A stretch of DNA of 64,000 nucleotides from Chrysophaeum taylorii (taxonomy: Eukaryota > Sar > Pelagophyceae > Pelagomonadales > Pelagomonadaceae): positions 62,001 to 126,000 of the forward strand of contig JAQMWT010000421.1 of NCBI GenBank assembly GCA_029834535.1. Direction: 5' to 3'. The notes beneath the pieces were generated by a model. It saw nothing but the letters and a program-made list of their open reading frames with translations, was not told the origin of the DNA and searched no databases. Of this stretch, positions 25,476-36,608 are shown piece by piece; positions within the stretch are counted from its first letter, which is position 1; each line of letters opens with the position of its first letter. Both the position numbers and the translations under genes were made by a program.

Positions 25476-28400
25476 CCTGCACTTGTCATGGCTTATTAGC
25501 GCGTCCCGTAGGTACGTAGGCTTCTTACATGTCAAACTAGGCGTAGTTCTACGTGTCGTTCTGTCGTCAGCTGAGGCTAGGGGAACTAAGAACCTGTTCC
25601 CTGAACTCGTTCAGTCACACGGTGAGGCGGGATGGTTCTTCAATGACTTTTAACGCTGCACTTCACACTCCTCTGGAAGATGATCCTACGGGCGATGTCG
25701 GGTGGCAGGTTGCCGGAAGACCCGGACGGACGGGCACCAAGGTCGTCGACATCGCGGAAGCGCCGGGAGTCTTGGAGTTCTCCCGTTTGTTTGGTGCAAT
25801 CGCGGTGTTCTTCTCTGAAAGCGTATGGATGAAGTAGTTGTTTGCGCGCGGGTGTAGGTGAAGGAGAACGGGATGTGCGGACTTGTCAGGTGTGGTGTAA
25901 ACCAAGCAACGAATCACGACCGGGTTCGCGTTCGACGCGCGAACTGGGCCCCGCAAAACGAAGTCCGCATCCGAACATCGCGCGAACGCGAACTGGGCTG
26001 AGAATTCGAACCGCGGAAGGCGAACCACGAATCCGACTCCAGGGGGGGTGTTTGATACATTCTGTTAGAGGGGGTTGGTTGTTCGAACGCGCGTTCCGTT
26101 GAAGAAGGAAATGGCACGCATCTCGACGCGGTTGTTCGTGGCCAGCGTGGTGATGCTCTCGAGACGAACGGGAGGGTTCGTCGCGTCTTTAGGTCGGACG
26201 TGCGGACTGTTCCTTCACGTTGGTTGGATCCATTTCGCGAGCCGGAGAAGCTGATCTGCGCCTCGAGGAGTTCGAGAACGCTCTTCTCGAGACGAAGGAC
26301 GCGGAGATCCCAAGGCTCCTGAAGTTCCTGGAGGAGCTGAAGCATTCTAAGGACTCGGAGATCCGGAGGCTCGAGGAGTCTAAGGAAGAGCTGAAGCAGT
26401 CCAAGGACTCGAGGAGTCTAAGCACGAGCTTCAACGGGAGCTGTTGCGGGCGGATGCGAAATACCGAGCCGTCGGCAATACGCGGGCGGATCCTCGAGAA
26501 TTGCGTCAAGTAGTGCTTCCCGCGTCTTTCGGCGACAGCTGGGACCAAAAAAATGGCCAAGCAAGCCCTCCCTCCCTCCTCCTCGTCGTCGTCGTATTCG
26601 TTGTCCTCGGACGCGAAGCGCCAGGAAGCTGGCTAGGAGCCGTTGAAGAAGATAGGGCGGTTCGCGGAGATACCCGCTGAAACCGTCGTCATAGGAAACG
26701 AAGACCCAACCTAGCCCGAGCTTCTTGCGACCGTCCTTGGAGTTTTCGTCAGATACCACCTCGGTAATGGTGCCGGATATTCAGTAGCAACCGGGAAAAC
26801 CCGACAACTCGCAGAGAACCTTGACGCACGAACCAACCAACGCCACGTCGATCGTCGGTAGCTTCGAGCTGGCACTCATTGGTGGCGAGACGTGCGGCAT
26901 TCTTCAACCTTGGCCTTGAGCTCGTCAACGCTCAAGTGACGCCTCGCGTCGAGTTCGACGCGCTGGGTCGTCGCGGTCCCGAGCATTGGCAGCTACCGTC
27001 GACGCTCGACCTGGACAAATAGCTCAGCAACTAACTCGCGGGAGTTGGTCTTGACTCTTCGTAGACTTACTTGAGGTGCGCCGTGAGGATTTCGACGTTG
27101 GCATTGGAACCGGCCTGGCCGACCGTCGGGTCCTTGCCCGATGCGTAGGACTTGGGTTTGAGGTCGCCCGTGCCCATGCTTACGACGTACCTCTTGATGT
27201 TCGCCTCGAGGACGTTCGACCGCGCAGCGTCGCTCGCGAGCTGCTTATGTGACGCGTCAAGTCGCCTTTTGACTGTCGAGAGCTGGGTCCTCCCGAAGAG
27301 TGCCTGATCGTGAACCACGACAGGGTCGACTTTCACGGCCGACTTTCATGGCCTCCAGAGCCTTGGCGTAGTCGTTTACCAGGCGCTCAGACGAGGGCCT
27401 TCTCAACAGTTACGCGAAATGGTCGTCGTCATCTTTTCCATCGTCCGGAAGAGAGGCTGGCGACGACCGCATCAACAAGAATAACGGCATGGTCCATAAA
27501 AGGCGTGGCAAACGTCAACACGAGACGTGACCTCTACGTCTTCACCAATGATAATATCTTGCTCTCTAGCATGTACGGAGAGTCCGGTCGTCGCCTTGTT
27601 CGGCAGCTTCGTCAAGACCAACAGGAGCGAGCAGCATGCCGACGAGATTCTGGGCGATCTCCAACGCATGGACATCGAGGATTATCTACGGGCCGATAAC
27701 CAGGCGATCGAGAGCGCCATGGGAGATGGCGAAGACGAGGAGGACGGCGAAAACGACGGAGACGTCCTCGTGTACTTCGAAGAGTTTGAGATCCCGCCGG
27801 GTTTCGCGTTCGTCAGAAACTGGCGACCTTCCTTTGCGAGAACGAACGTGAACCGCTTTACGTGTTGCTGTGCTACGAAGATACCTCCATGAGCTTCACG
27901 AACCACCTGTAGTGGTTCGGCAAATTCACGAGCACAAGCCAAGATCTCGAGTTTGCAATTACGACATTCGATGGGACAACACCGCGCCTCGGCGACAGCG
28001 ACTCAAACTCGACGACTACGTCGACGACCTCAATATCCGACGGTTGCGGCCGGGCGCTGATATTATTGGAAGAGGAGCGTCACTCCTCCGCAGCGAGGCC
28101 GCCCTTTTGATGCTGGCATTTAACAATGGCACCTCGGAGGTTCGCCGCACGTACACTGTATGTCGATCCTAGCCCCAACAACAACAAAACCGGCTCCAAC
28201 ACCGACACCAGGTGAGAAGACGTAAAAACCGACAGCCCTCTTTGCTCTTTGTGTGGGCCACACCCACGGAATCCTACGGCATCATTTCGAACAGCATCTT
28301 TTCGGACACTTTCTACCGCAACCGCCGCGCGTCTCGACAATCTTCTCCCTCGTTACTGGCAATTACCACGGAAGAACTACAGCATATTTTCGGAAATCAC

Positions 28401-31400
28401 CACCCCCTCTGGAGGCGAGGCATTACTGGTAATGTAGGAGTCACACCGGCGGCATGTGGGTTGACACGACCAAATGCCGGGTTTTCTGAACGTCGAATCC
28501 CTTGCTTAGGCCACTCCGCTCAGGATGGCAAGTCAAAGCGCAATGTCAATAATCTGCCGCGCCAACGTACACGTTGTCCGAGTGAAGAAGGACGAGAGCG
28601 ACCGCTAACTGGCCTAGCTACGTGGCGAGCTTGAATATGCCAAAGACCGTACTGTCTGCTTTGAGAATCGCAAAGACGCCGCCTTCAAATCCTGTGAGCA
28701 TTTCGCATCGTAACTCTCGTACGCCAGCAAGATTTGGAAGGCCATAGCTCCGTGCCCGGTCTGTCGAAGGCCTGTCAGTAGTATCGAAACGGCTTGTGAT
28801 TAACGTGAAGAACCATTGATCCCTCAAACAAACGACACGTTCTTTCGGATGAAGGCCTACTGATTGTCTTGATTTTGTCATCCTAAGCTCAAAGAGCCGG
28901 AAATGCTTGAGTATTCGGGATTTACAGATTTTGACTAAGTGTGCAAAATTCGTCCACGACTGCGACCTTTGTCGACCTTCGCAGTCTAGCCCCGTTTGGC
29001 TCATTGCAAAACATCTCCACTCGCTGCCAGCCGTGCTTGGTAGACGATGCAATGTGGTATTCGATTAGTAACACGCCGCGGTTCGGAGCTCCGGGTCAAC
29101 GCCTGCGGCCTCTGTTTCAAATTCTTTGCTGCGATTCAGTTCAATATCACAAAAACCGAAGCGCTGGGCATCGATAATTTCAGATCCTTCTCAATCTTGC
29201 GGCACAAAAGAGTTGGCGAACACGATACAGCCGTGCTATTTCTCCAGGAGCACTTGCAGTTTGGCGTCGATAACCCAGGTAATATCGGGCATTTGTTTGC
29301 CGAATGCGCCGAATTCCGCGAGAGCTTCGAGCCGTTCAGGCGACTCCGGATATCGCGCTATACCTATCCTGGAGCAACCTTGCTTATTTACCCCTTCCTT
29401 TTCGAACGTTTTGAAGCCGATTTTTGTGGATTCATTTCAACTTGAAGTGGAGTCCCTGTTGTTGTTGAAGCGAGCGCACAAGCAGGTCTACAAACTACAG
29501 CGAACCTTGGAGGCGCTGGATAACCATCATGGGTTGACTGAAATCATGCGGGTCGTTTGGAGTGGATGGCGCGTTTGTGGCATCAGGGTGGCCTAGCGGC
29601 ACGGCTGATAAAGGCCGCCCATTCGTCAGGCTCGAATGTATTTCGGCGCCAGTTACCCTGTCTTCGAATCCCGCCATATGCGTCCGATATCAAATGGATC
29701 ACCTCCATTGCCAAGGACTGCGAGCATTTCGGCTGGGTCTAGGGCGCCATATTGTCGGCCAGAGATAACAATGATATACACTCGTGGGGGGCGGTCCCCT
29801 CCCAGGCTCGGCCTCGGACTCTGATCAGACCCTTGTCGATCTTGCTCTCGCCGTTGGCTGGCCGGTCCCTGATAATAATTTTAATAATTTTATTATAATA
29901 TATACAATTTGATCAAGTTGCAGTGGGTGTGCCACTAAAGCGAGATTTGGTAGTCCACATCATTTCTCACGGACCGACGGCAGTAGTACCTTCGATGACA
30001 CGTGGATTCCGCCTTCGGACATTACCTCATTTGGATGCTGCGGGCTTTGTCGGCCCAGGTTTCGGTTTGATTGCACTATGGAATGGTGACGATGCCTTGT
30101 GCATCGTCGACGGCCACCTCCACTTGGTTGAGATGCAGAACACGGATGGTGACACTGCCCTGGTCTGTGAATTGAAACGATGTAATTGAAATGACGGATT
30201 TGATTGCTGACTGGGATCCTACGGCGTGGTTTGTCCCAGCTGCCACGGCCACTACGGTCTCTCGTGTCGGTATGCGCCGCATCCCCGTGAAACGCCACCA
30301 ATCCGCGGGCGAGTTCCACCGGGTGCCTTTCTCATTTCCGCGAAGCGATGCGTGACGAGATTGTTCGTTCCTATGGCCACCGCCGTACCTCCTTCCCTGA
30401 ATCCCCGCGGCGCCCTACTCTCCCTCAGACCTCAGCTCGGGCACCTACCAAGCAACCGTCGCCGCCTGGTTTCCTGCATGCGGTGAGCGACGCTTTGTTT
30501 TGCGAATAGTGGATGTGATGGCTTGCCAGCCGCGCCCTGGCCGTCTCTACGTGGCTAGCGATGGTTTCGTTTCCATGGCGCTCATGGCGCTGATATTGAC
30601 ATCTACGATACGCTCTTCCTTTTACACGTACAATTCCAATTGCACCCCGCTCCTGTTTCACGTTTTCATTCTCTGCGCCCTTCTCACTCCTTCGTCTTCC
30701 CTTCCACGTTTCCTCATTCTGGCTCTTTGGCCGGGGGGCACCGAAGGAAGTTGACGACGAAGTTGATTTGTAAGGCGCTTTAAGCCTGGCAAATGTACTC
30801 ATAGCTTCCTCTGCGAAATCGTTCTGGCTCTTCTCGCATTGCAGTTGCTTAACATAAAAATATTTTTCATAGACGCTTCATCATATTTTGACTACATGCC
30901 CACATCCTGCTGCTTTATCGACGGTGCGACAGAGTAATGTAGTAAAATTGCCGTTTCATCATCTTGTACTTGCGAGCACAACTTCGCGGGGCTGGTTGAC
31001 TTCCCGTTTCTCTGCTCCCTTTGTGCTTGTTTACGGACGTGCCGTTCTTCTGCTCTTCCCTTTGCCGATGGCACTGACGCTGCTTATAACTTCTTTCGCA
31101 GTTGCTTGCCGGCGGAGCTTATTGCCATCTTTGTTGGTTGTGCCGTTGATGCTGATGACATGTCGTGGCTACCCTGTGTTCTCGCGACATCTGCCCACCT
31201 CGAATCGAACAAAGTAAGGCGGCCTGTTTGCGATGTGTGGCATCGTGCTGCGACCGTTCCCTTGCGTCGTCTTCTCAATTTCCCCTTCTTAGCATCGTCT
31301 TCCGCTTTCTTCTTCTTTCTTTTCTTCGTCGCTTCTTGGCCCGATTGCTCCCTTACTGCCATATGTGCTCTTATCTTATTGCGTCGCCCCTTCTACGCGC

Positions 31401-32291
31401 ACCCTGTCTTCACACTTCATCTCCTGCCTCTTCATTTTGCTCTCTTTTCCTTCTAGGGCTTCTCGTCATCGTCGCTTTCTTTTGGTTTGCTCGTAATTGT
31501 CGCCTGTCTCCAAGCCGAGGACAATGACGACGCAGCGCCGCATAAGACACCAACGACGGACACGTCGCTTCGTTGGCGAGGAAAGAGCGCACTCACCGGG
31601 GAGAGAGAGTTTCCGATGGTGCAAATGTTATTTTCGTCATAGTCATTCCTTTAGCTCCTTTCCGCCCGCAGCCTTTGCTGTCCACTTCTTTCTACCCCAT
31701 GGCTTCATACTCCTGCCGTCCCTTTGTGCTTTCTTGCTTGTGCTTCGCCGTCCTCTGTTGTCTTTTCATCTTCTTTTCTCTCTCTTCCTCTGCAGTCACT
31801 CTGGCTCTTTGAGCCTACCATAATAATATTATTATAATAATAACAATATTAGTTGTCAATAATCGCGATAGTGACGAAAGAAATAAACCGTCCTCTGCGC
31901 TTGCGCGCGACCCACTGGGTGCTCCGCTTTCGTCGGGCGCCGCCTCTGCTTGAGTTGCATTACCTTACAGAATGCTGGGCTTCTTCGCTCGATCAGCCTC
32001 TCCCTTACAATTTCATCTTGTTTCGAGGTTCAAGGATTCTTTTTTGAAAGGAAAATCAATGTGACGAAGGAAGCGGGAAAGAAGTCCCTACACTGATCGA
32101 AAGAAAACCTCTATATAGTATATAGCTATGTGGCTGGCAGCGAAATCTACGACCTCGGGGATATCAATATCCATTACCAATATCTCCTTAAATCCCTACC
32201 ATACTTCGTAGTATGAAAAAAGGCACTCTCGAAAATCGGGAAATATTCAACGGTCAATTCAAAGTAAGGCAAATTCGGTGCCGTGGCAACG
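25476..32291. other. Gene-poor region of old repeats; no confident gene
   Basis: Open frames are short and lack conserved domains. Weak candidates: a coiled-coil fragment with repeated SKDSEIRRLEE at 26220-26410 (+); a 90-aa frame at 27067-27336 (-); an acidic frame at 27620-27800 (+); and a frame with GHLFAECAEFRESF at 29270-29340 (+) recalling a LINE C-terminal knuckle. 30480-31820 is pyrimidine-rich and related to 34260-35250. AT-rich islands lie at 29870-29910 and 31822-31860. Confidence 0.4.
30480..31830. repeat. Pyrimidine-rich dispersed repeat, copies in direct and inverted orientation
   Basis: 30620-30740 resembles 34380-34500 (for example GTCTTCCCCTTCCGCGTTTC and CTTTGGCCGGG). 31140-31190 resembles the reverse complement of 35150-35200 (both contain CCTGTGTTCTCGCGACAT or CTCTGTGTTCTCGCGACAT). 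31888-32005 resembles 33752-33870. At 31106-31260 a reading LPAELIAIFVGC..VDADDM..VCDVWHRAA looks like a decayed F-box start. Confidence 0.4.
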
Positions 32292-33554
32292 ATGGGTAAA
32301 GGCGGGCAGCTGACGAGAGGCGCGGTGGTTGCGGCGGCGCGCGATGAGACGGTGCTTATCGAGGGGGAGTTGTACGACGTATCGGATTTTCGACACCCCG
32401 GGGGCTCGATCGTCAAGTTCTTGACTGGCGCGGGGGATGCGACCGAGGCTTTCAAGGAGTTCCACGGCCGGAGCAAGAAGGCGAAGGCCATGCTGAAGGC
32501 ACTCCCGCACAAGAAGGCGACCAATGCCGAGATGAAGGCGCGCGGCTTCAACGGCGAGGAGGCGATGTCCAAAGACTTTGCCAAGCTCCGCTCGGACCTC
32601 GAGGCCGAGGGCTTTTTCGAGTCGAGCCCTAGCGAGGTCTTCTACCGCCTCTCCGAGATCGTGGTGATGCATGTCCTCGGGCTGTACCTCCTCATGAAGA
32701 CGCCTTACTACTTCGCAAGCATCACGATCTTGGGCATCGTCTCGGGCCGCTGCGGCTGGCTCATGCACGAGGGCGGCCACTACTCGCTTACAGCCAATAT
32801 CGCTGTCGACAAGTTCCTGCAGGAAGTGTTGTATGGGGTCGGCTGTGGGATGTCGGCCGCCTGGTGGCGCGTCCAACATAACAAGCACCACGCCGCCCCC
32901 CAGAAGCTCAAGCACGACGTCGACCTCGACACACTGCCGCTGGTCGCGTTTAACGCCAAGATCGCCGAGGATGCTGAGGGGGTCGTGAAGTTTTGGCTCA
33001 AGCTCCAGGGCGTTCTGTTCATCCCTGTCTCCTGCTTCCTTGTCGCCCTCGGGTGGCAGTACTTCCTGCACCCGCGCTACGTACTGCGCGCGAAGAAGTA
33101 CCGAGAGGCATTCTTCATTATCCTCCGCAACCTGCTGATCTTCGGCGTCGTTCTCAAAGGCTACTCGTGGCCGGCGGCCCTTGTCACCTACTTCCTCTAC
33201 GGCCAAATTGCGTCCTCCTACATTTTCACCAACTTCGCGCTGTCTCACTCGCACCTACCTGTCACCGAACCCACCAAGTACCTCAACTGGACCGAGTATG
33301 CAGCAAAGCACACGACAAACATCGCCCCCAACTTCTTGATCAACTGGTGGATGGCCTACCTCAATTTCCAGATCGAGCACCACCTCTTCCCCTCGATGCC
33401 GCAGTTCCGCCACAGGACCATCGCTCCGCGGGTTAAGGCCCTCTTCGAGAAGCACGGTCTTCCTTACGACGTCCGTCCATACTTTTCGTGCCTTGGTGAG
33501 ACTCTGTGGAACCTCCACGTCGTCGGCAACGATTCGCACGCCAAGGTCGAATAA
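32292..33554 (+). CDS. Cytochrome b5-fused front-end fatty-acid desaturase, copy A (delta-6-like)
   Basis: 420 aa, single exon, ATG 32292 (three codons after a GTG opening). The N-terminal cytochrome b5 domain carries the haem-binding HPGG at aa 35-38. The desaturase has three His boxes, HEGGH, QHNKHH and QIEHH; the Gln in the third box is diagnostic of front-end desaturases. Overall order and motifs (DATEAFKEFHxRSxKA, GWxxHEGGHxSLTxNI, HDVDLDT) closely parallel the Ostreococcus delta-6 desaturase. Regioselectivity (delta-6, -8, -5 or -4) cannot be set from sequence alone. It inserts a double bond between the carboxyl end and an existing one in long-chain polyunsaturated fatty acid synthesis, at the ER membrane. 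Paralog at 36609-37871. Confidence 0.92.
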   Translation: MGKGGQLTRGAVVAAARDETVLIEGELYDVSDFRHPGGSIVKFLTGAGDATEAFKEFHGRSKKAKAMLKALPHKKATNAEMKARGFNGEEAMSKDFAKLRSDLEAEGFFESSPSEVFYRLSEIVVMHVLGLYLLMKTPYYFASITILGIVSGRCGWLMHEGGHYSLTANIAVDKFLQEVLYGVGCGMSAAWWRVQHNKHHAAPQKLKHDVDLDTLPLVAFNAKIAEDAEGVVKFWLKLQGVLFIPVSCFLVALGWQYFLHPRYVLRAKKYREAFFIILRNLLIFGVVLKGYSWPAALVTYFLYGQIASSYIFTNFALSHSHLPVTEPTKYLNWTEYAAKHTTNIAPNFLINWWMAYLNFQIEHHLFPSMPQFRHRTIAPRVKALFEKHGLPYDVRPYFSCLGETLWNLHVVGNDSHAKVE

Positions 33555-35348
33555 AGGCCCTCGCATGGTCGGTCACCAGTCATATCATCTCGGGTTGGCG
33601 AGGATGGAGCGCAAATTGCGAGTGCGTGTCAGTGCGCCGAGGACGACACAAAAATCCCATAATCATCCAGCTGTCGGCTAACTTCAAACGCGCTCTCGCT
33701 GATGCGCTCGATGGTTGGGCTTGATTCTTCGTTTTTGCCATAGGCGGACGGACCCAGTGTGTTTGTTTGCGCATAGCCCGCGGGGTGCTCCGGCTTTCGT
33801 CGTGCATCGCCCCTGCTTGAGTTACAGCAGTTCGCGAATAGGGCTTCGCTTGATCCGCCTCTCTCATATGTTTTTTATGGCCCAGTTCCGACTCCGCTTC
33901 ACACAACAAGCCCTGCGTGCGGTAAGTCTCCTGCGTTAGCACTGCGGCGGGCTTGGAATGCCCCTCACTCGGTGCGTGGCAGAGTCCCAACATATAAGAT
34001 GTAAGTTCTTTTCCTACTCGGATTCCTATTCCCCCCTTTCTTTTGCCTCACCTGCGATACGGTGGCGCTGTGGATACCCGCCCCTTTTCGTACCCTTGCA
34101 CGTGTTTTTGCGAGCCTTGCGATGTCCAATTCTGGATTTTTGAGCTTGGAGGTTGCTTTACATATGTCACGACCCCCCCTCCTCGATACTTCCGGTTCGC
34201 CGTGCACCGTGACCCATCGCCCCGGGAATTCGACTTGCCCCTTTGGGCTTGATGCGCGTTGTGCGCGCTTTTAGTGTCCAGAGTGCGTTACGTCGCCGCA
34301 GCCGCCGCCACCATCAGGTTTGCCAGTCTTCTTCATCTTCCGTGCTCGCCGTTTTGTCCTGGGGCTCAGCCATCATTACATGCTTTCCCGCTCTTTCGTT
34401 GCAAGCGCACCTCCATTTCGCACTTCTTTCATCCACCGCGCCACTCTCGCTCCGTTGTCTTCCCCTTCCGCGTTTCACCACTTTGACCTTTGGGCCGGGT
34501 CGATCTTTTTGTTTCTCTTCCTCTGCATTCGTGCTCTTTAAGCCTAGGAGTTGCTCGCGGTCATATACTTTTGCACAAAAAATAACAGTGATACTGCGGC
34601 GAAAGAGCCCCAAATTAAATATCAATTCAGCATTGAGCCTAGATTTATTGCCTGGTACAAAAATAATATTACAGTTGCCACAATAATAGTACAAATCCAA
34701 TGTTCAAAAGAGCCTGAATGGACGCGCGTAGAAGAAGAAGAAGAAGAAGAAGGAATTGAAACGAACAGAGAGAGGACGGCCAAGAAGAAGCAAGAAAGCG
34801 CAAGGGGGGCGACAAAAGCAGAGAGTAGGGAGATAATGGAGAGAAAATGTAAGAAGAAGGGGTGAGGGCAGCAAAGAAGGAAGCAGGAAAAGAGCAAATT
34901 TGAAGAAAAAGCAACATGGAGACGTATGGGAAGAAGGGGGAAGAAAAGGTGCAAGCAGAAGGGGCGACTCAAGAAGAGCACAAAGATCATCAAAGGTGTA
35001 GAAAAACGATAGAAGAAAGAAGAAAGTCAAAAAGGAAATAAGTTCATGGAAAAAACGAAAGGCGATGAAGAAAGACACGTAAAGACGTCGCCAGAAAAAA
35101 GGTCGCAGCAAATGATGCCATACTTCCCGAACAGGCCGCTATTAGTGTGTTCTTGGCGAGGCGGCCAAATGTCGCGAGAACACAGAGTTACCACATGTTA
35201 TCAGTTAGCAATCCGGAGGCTCAACTATGATGATTATAGCAAGTAAACTCCCAAGCTCAAGAGTCCGGGTGAAGGATCCTACCGCTCGTAGTAAATGGCG
35301 GTCGTGATACCCGATACCCCCGAAGAAGAGAGGGTCGGGTGTTGCCGT
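33555..35348. other. Spacer between desaturase A and the Sel1 gene; repeats only
   Basis: 33720-33990 and 34260-34550 duplicate material from 31888-32005 and 30620-30800. 34720-35110 is purine-rich on the + strand ((GAA)n at about 34730-34752), and in reverse complement parallels 31260-31450. No supported gene. Confidence 0.45.
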
Positions 35349-36398
35349 TTATCGCGGACGGTCAATAATGTGCTCATTGACTGCAGCAACATCTCGCGGG
35401 GGGTCCGAATCCTCTACGCGTGTTTCATTGTCCTCTGCTTGTGAAGCGCGTTTCTTCGGTTTGTGTTGCAAGCCAGTGGAGGACTCGTCATGGCTTTGTT
35501 CGTGATCGGCGTCGTCGGCCTCGGTGTCAACGTTGTGCGGCTTGTTGTCGTTTTCCGTGGCACGCGCGATGACGTCGAGGCGCTCAGCGGCTCTTTCGTA
35601 GCCGAGGGAGAGGGCGCGGTCGTAGTAAAAGATTGCGAAGGCGAGGCGGTGATCGTCGTTGCATTTGTCGAGTTTCAAAAGATTCAGCTCGTAGACCCGA
35701 CCGAGATTGAAAGCCGAGCGCGCGCAACCTTGGTGGGCGGCGGCGGCATACATGCGCTTGGCGACGTTAGGATCGGGTTTGAGGCCGCCGATGCCTTTCT
35801 CGTGGCAGTAGCCGAGAGCGGCCTGCGCCGCGCGGTGGTGCTTCATTAATGCTGTCTCCCAGAGAACGCGCGCGTTGTGCTTGTTTTGCCTTTGGCCGAG
35901 CAGGCCGTGGTACTGAATCCGCGCGATATTGCACTGCGCCCTCGCGTCTCCCGACCTCGCGGCAACGCGGTAGCACTCCCACGCCTTTTTGGCGTTGCGC
36001 TTGATGACAATACCGCGCTCGTAATACTCGCCCATGATGCCCTTAGACCGCATCTGGCCGAGCTCGGAGGCGAAGACGTGACACTGAAGCGCGTCGTATT
36101 CGCTCTTGGCGACGCCCAAGCCGCCCGTCTCAAACATGAGCGCGAGCTGAAGCATGTGGTCTCCCGTTGGCACAAAGCGGTCATTCAAGGATCTCCGGAG
36201 GACGGGGTGGCCGCGAATGTAGGCCTTGGCTGCCTGTTGCGTTTTCAGCGTGGCGAAGTCTTCCGGCGAGAGCTCATTTTTCTTGGCGCGCACGGCGTCG
36301 GCCGCTGACGCTTTCTTCTTCAGCCGCTCGGCCTGAACAACGGCCACTGCGGTAGTCGCGAGCGACGCCTTGCTGTCGTCGTCCGCGCTCAACTTCAT
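35349..36398 (-). CDS. Sel1-like repeat protein
   Basis: 349 aa from ATG 36398 (the frame opens eight codons upstream at a GTG). Four to five Sel1-type repeats span about aa 75-270, for example AQCNIARIQYHGLL, AQAALGYCHEKGIG and ARSAFNLGRVYE, each with the A/G-rich helix pair typical of SLR. The last 70 aa are charged and low-complexity (DEADD, KPKKRASQAE). SLR proteins are adaptors, the best known being SEL1L in ER-associated degradation; no signal peptide is seen here, so that role is not implied. It lies between the two desaturase copies on the opposite strand. Its start is 211 bp from the start of desaturase B, divergent. Confidence 0.8.
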   Translation of the reverse strand: MKLSADDDSKASLATTAVAVVQAERLKKKASAADAVRAKKNELSPEDFATLKTQQAAKAYIRGHPVLRRSLNDRFVPTGDHMLQLALMFETGGLGVAKSEYDALQCHVFASELGQMRSKGIMGEYYERGIVIKRNAKKAWECYRVAARSGDARAQCNIARIQYHGLLGQRQNKHNARVLWETALMKHHRAAQAALGYCHEKGIGGLKPDPNVAKRMYAAAAHQGCARSAFNLGRVYELNLLKLDKCNDDHRLAFAIFYYDRALSLGYERAAERLDVIARATENDNKPHNVDTEADDADHEQSHDESSTGLQHKPKKRASQAEDNETRVEDSDPPRDVAAVNEHIIDRPR

Positions 36399-36608
36399 CA
36401 CGTTCGATATCACCGAGACCACCGAAATGTATCCTTAGAGCAGCCGTTGAACGGTCAGTTCATGAATCAATTTTTTCTTGTAGAATTCTTCAACAAAGAG
36501 GGGAGGTAGCCACTACTACCCCTGGGGCATCCATCATCTGTTCGAGGCAAATTCGCGACGCCACGTCGACAGTACGCAAGGGCCGACCAAACCAACGCAG
36601 CAGAGAAA

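Noticed and set aside
34704-35111. Phe/Leu-rich membrane protein on the minus strand
   Set aside because: It is the pyrimidine-rich strand of a low-complexity repeat (GAA/GAAG); no start context or conserved motif.
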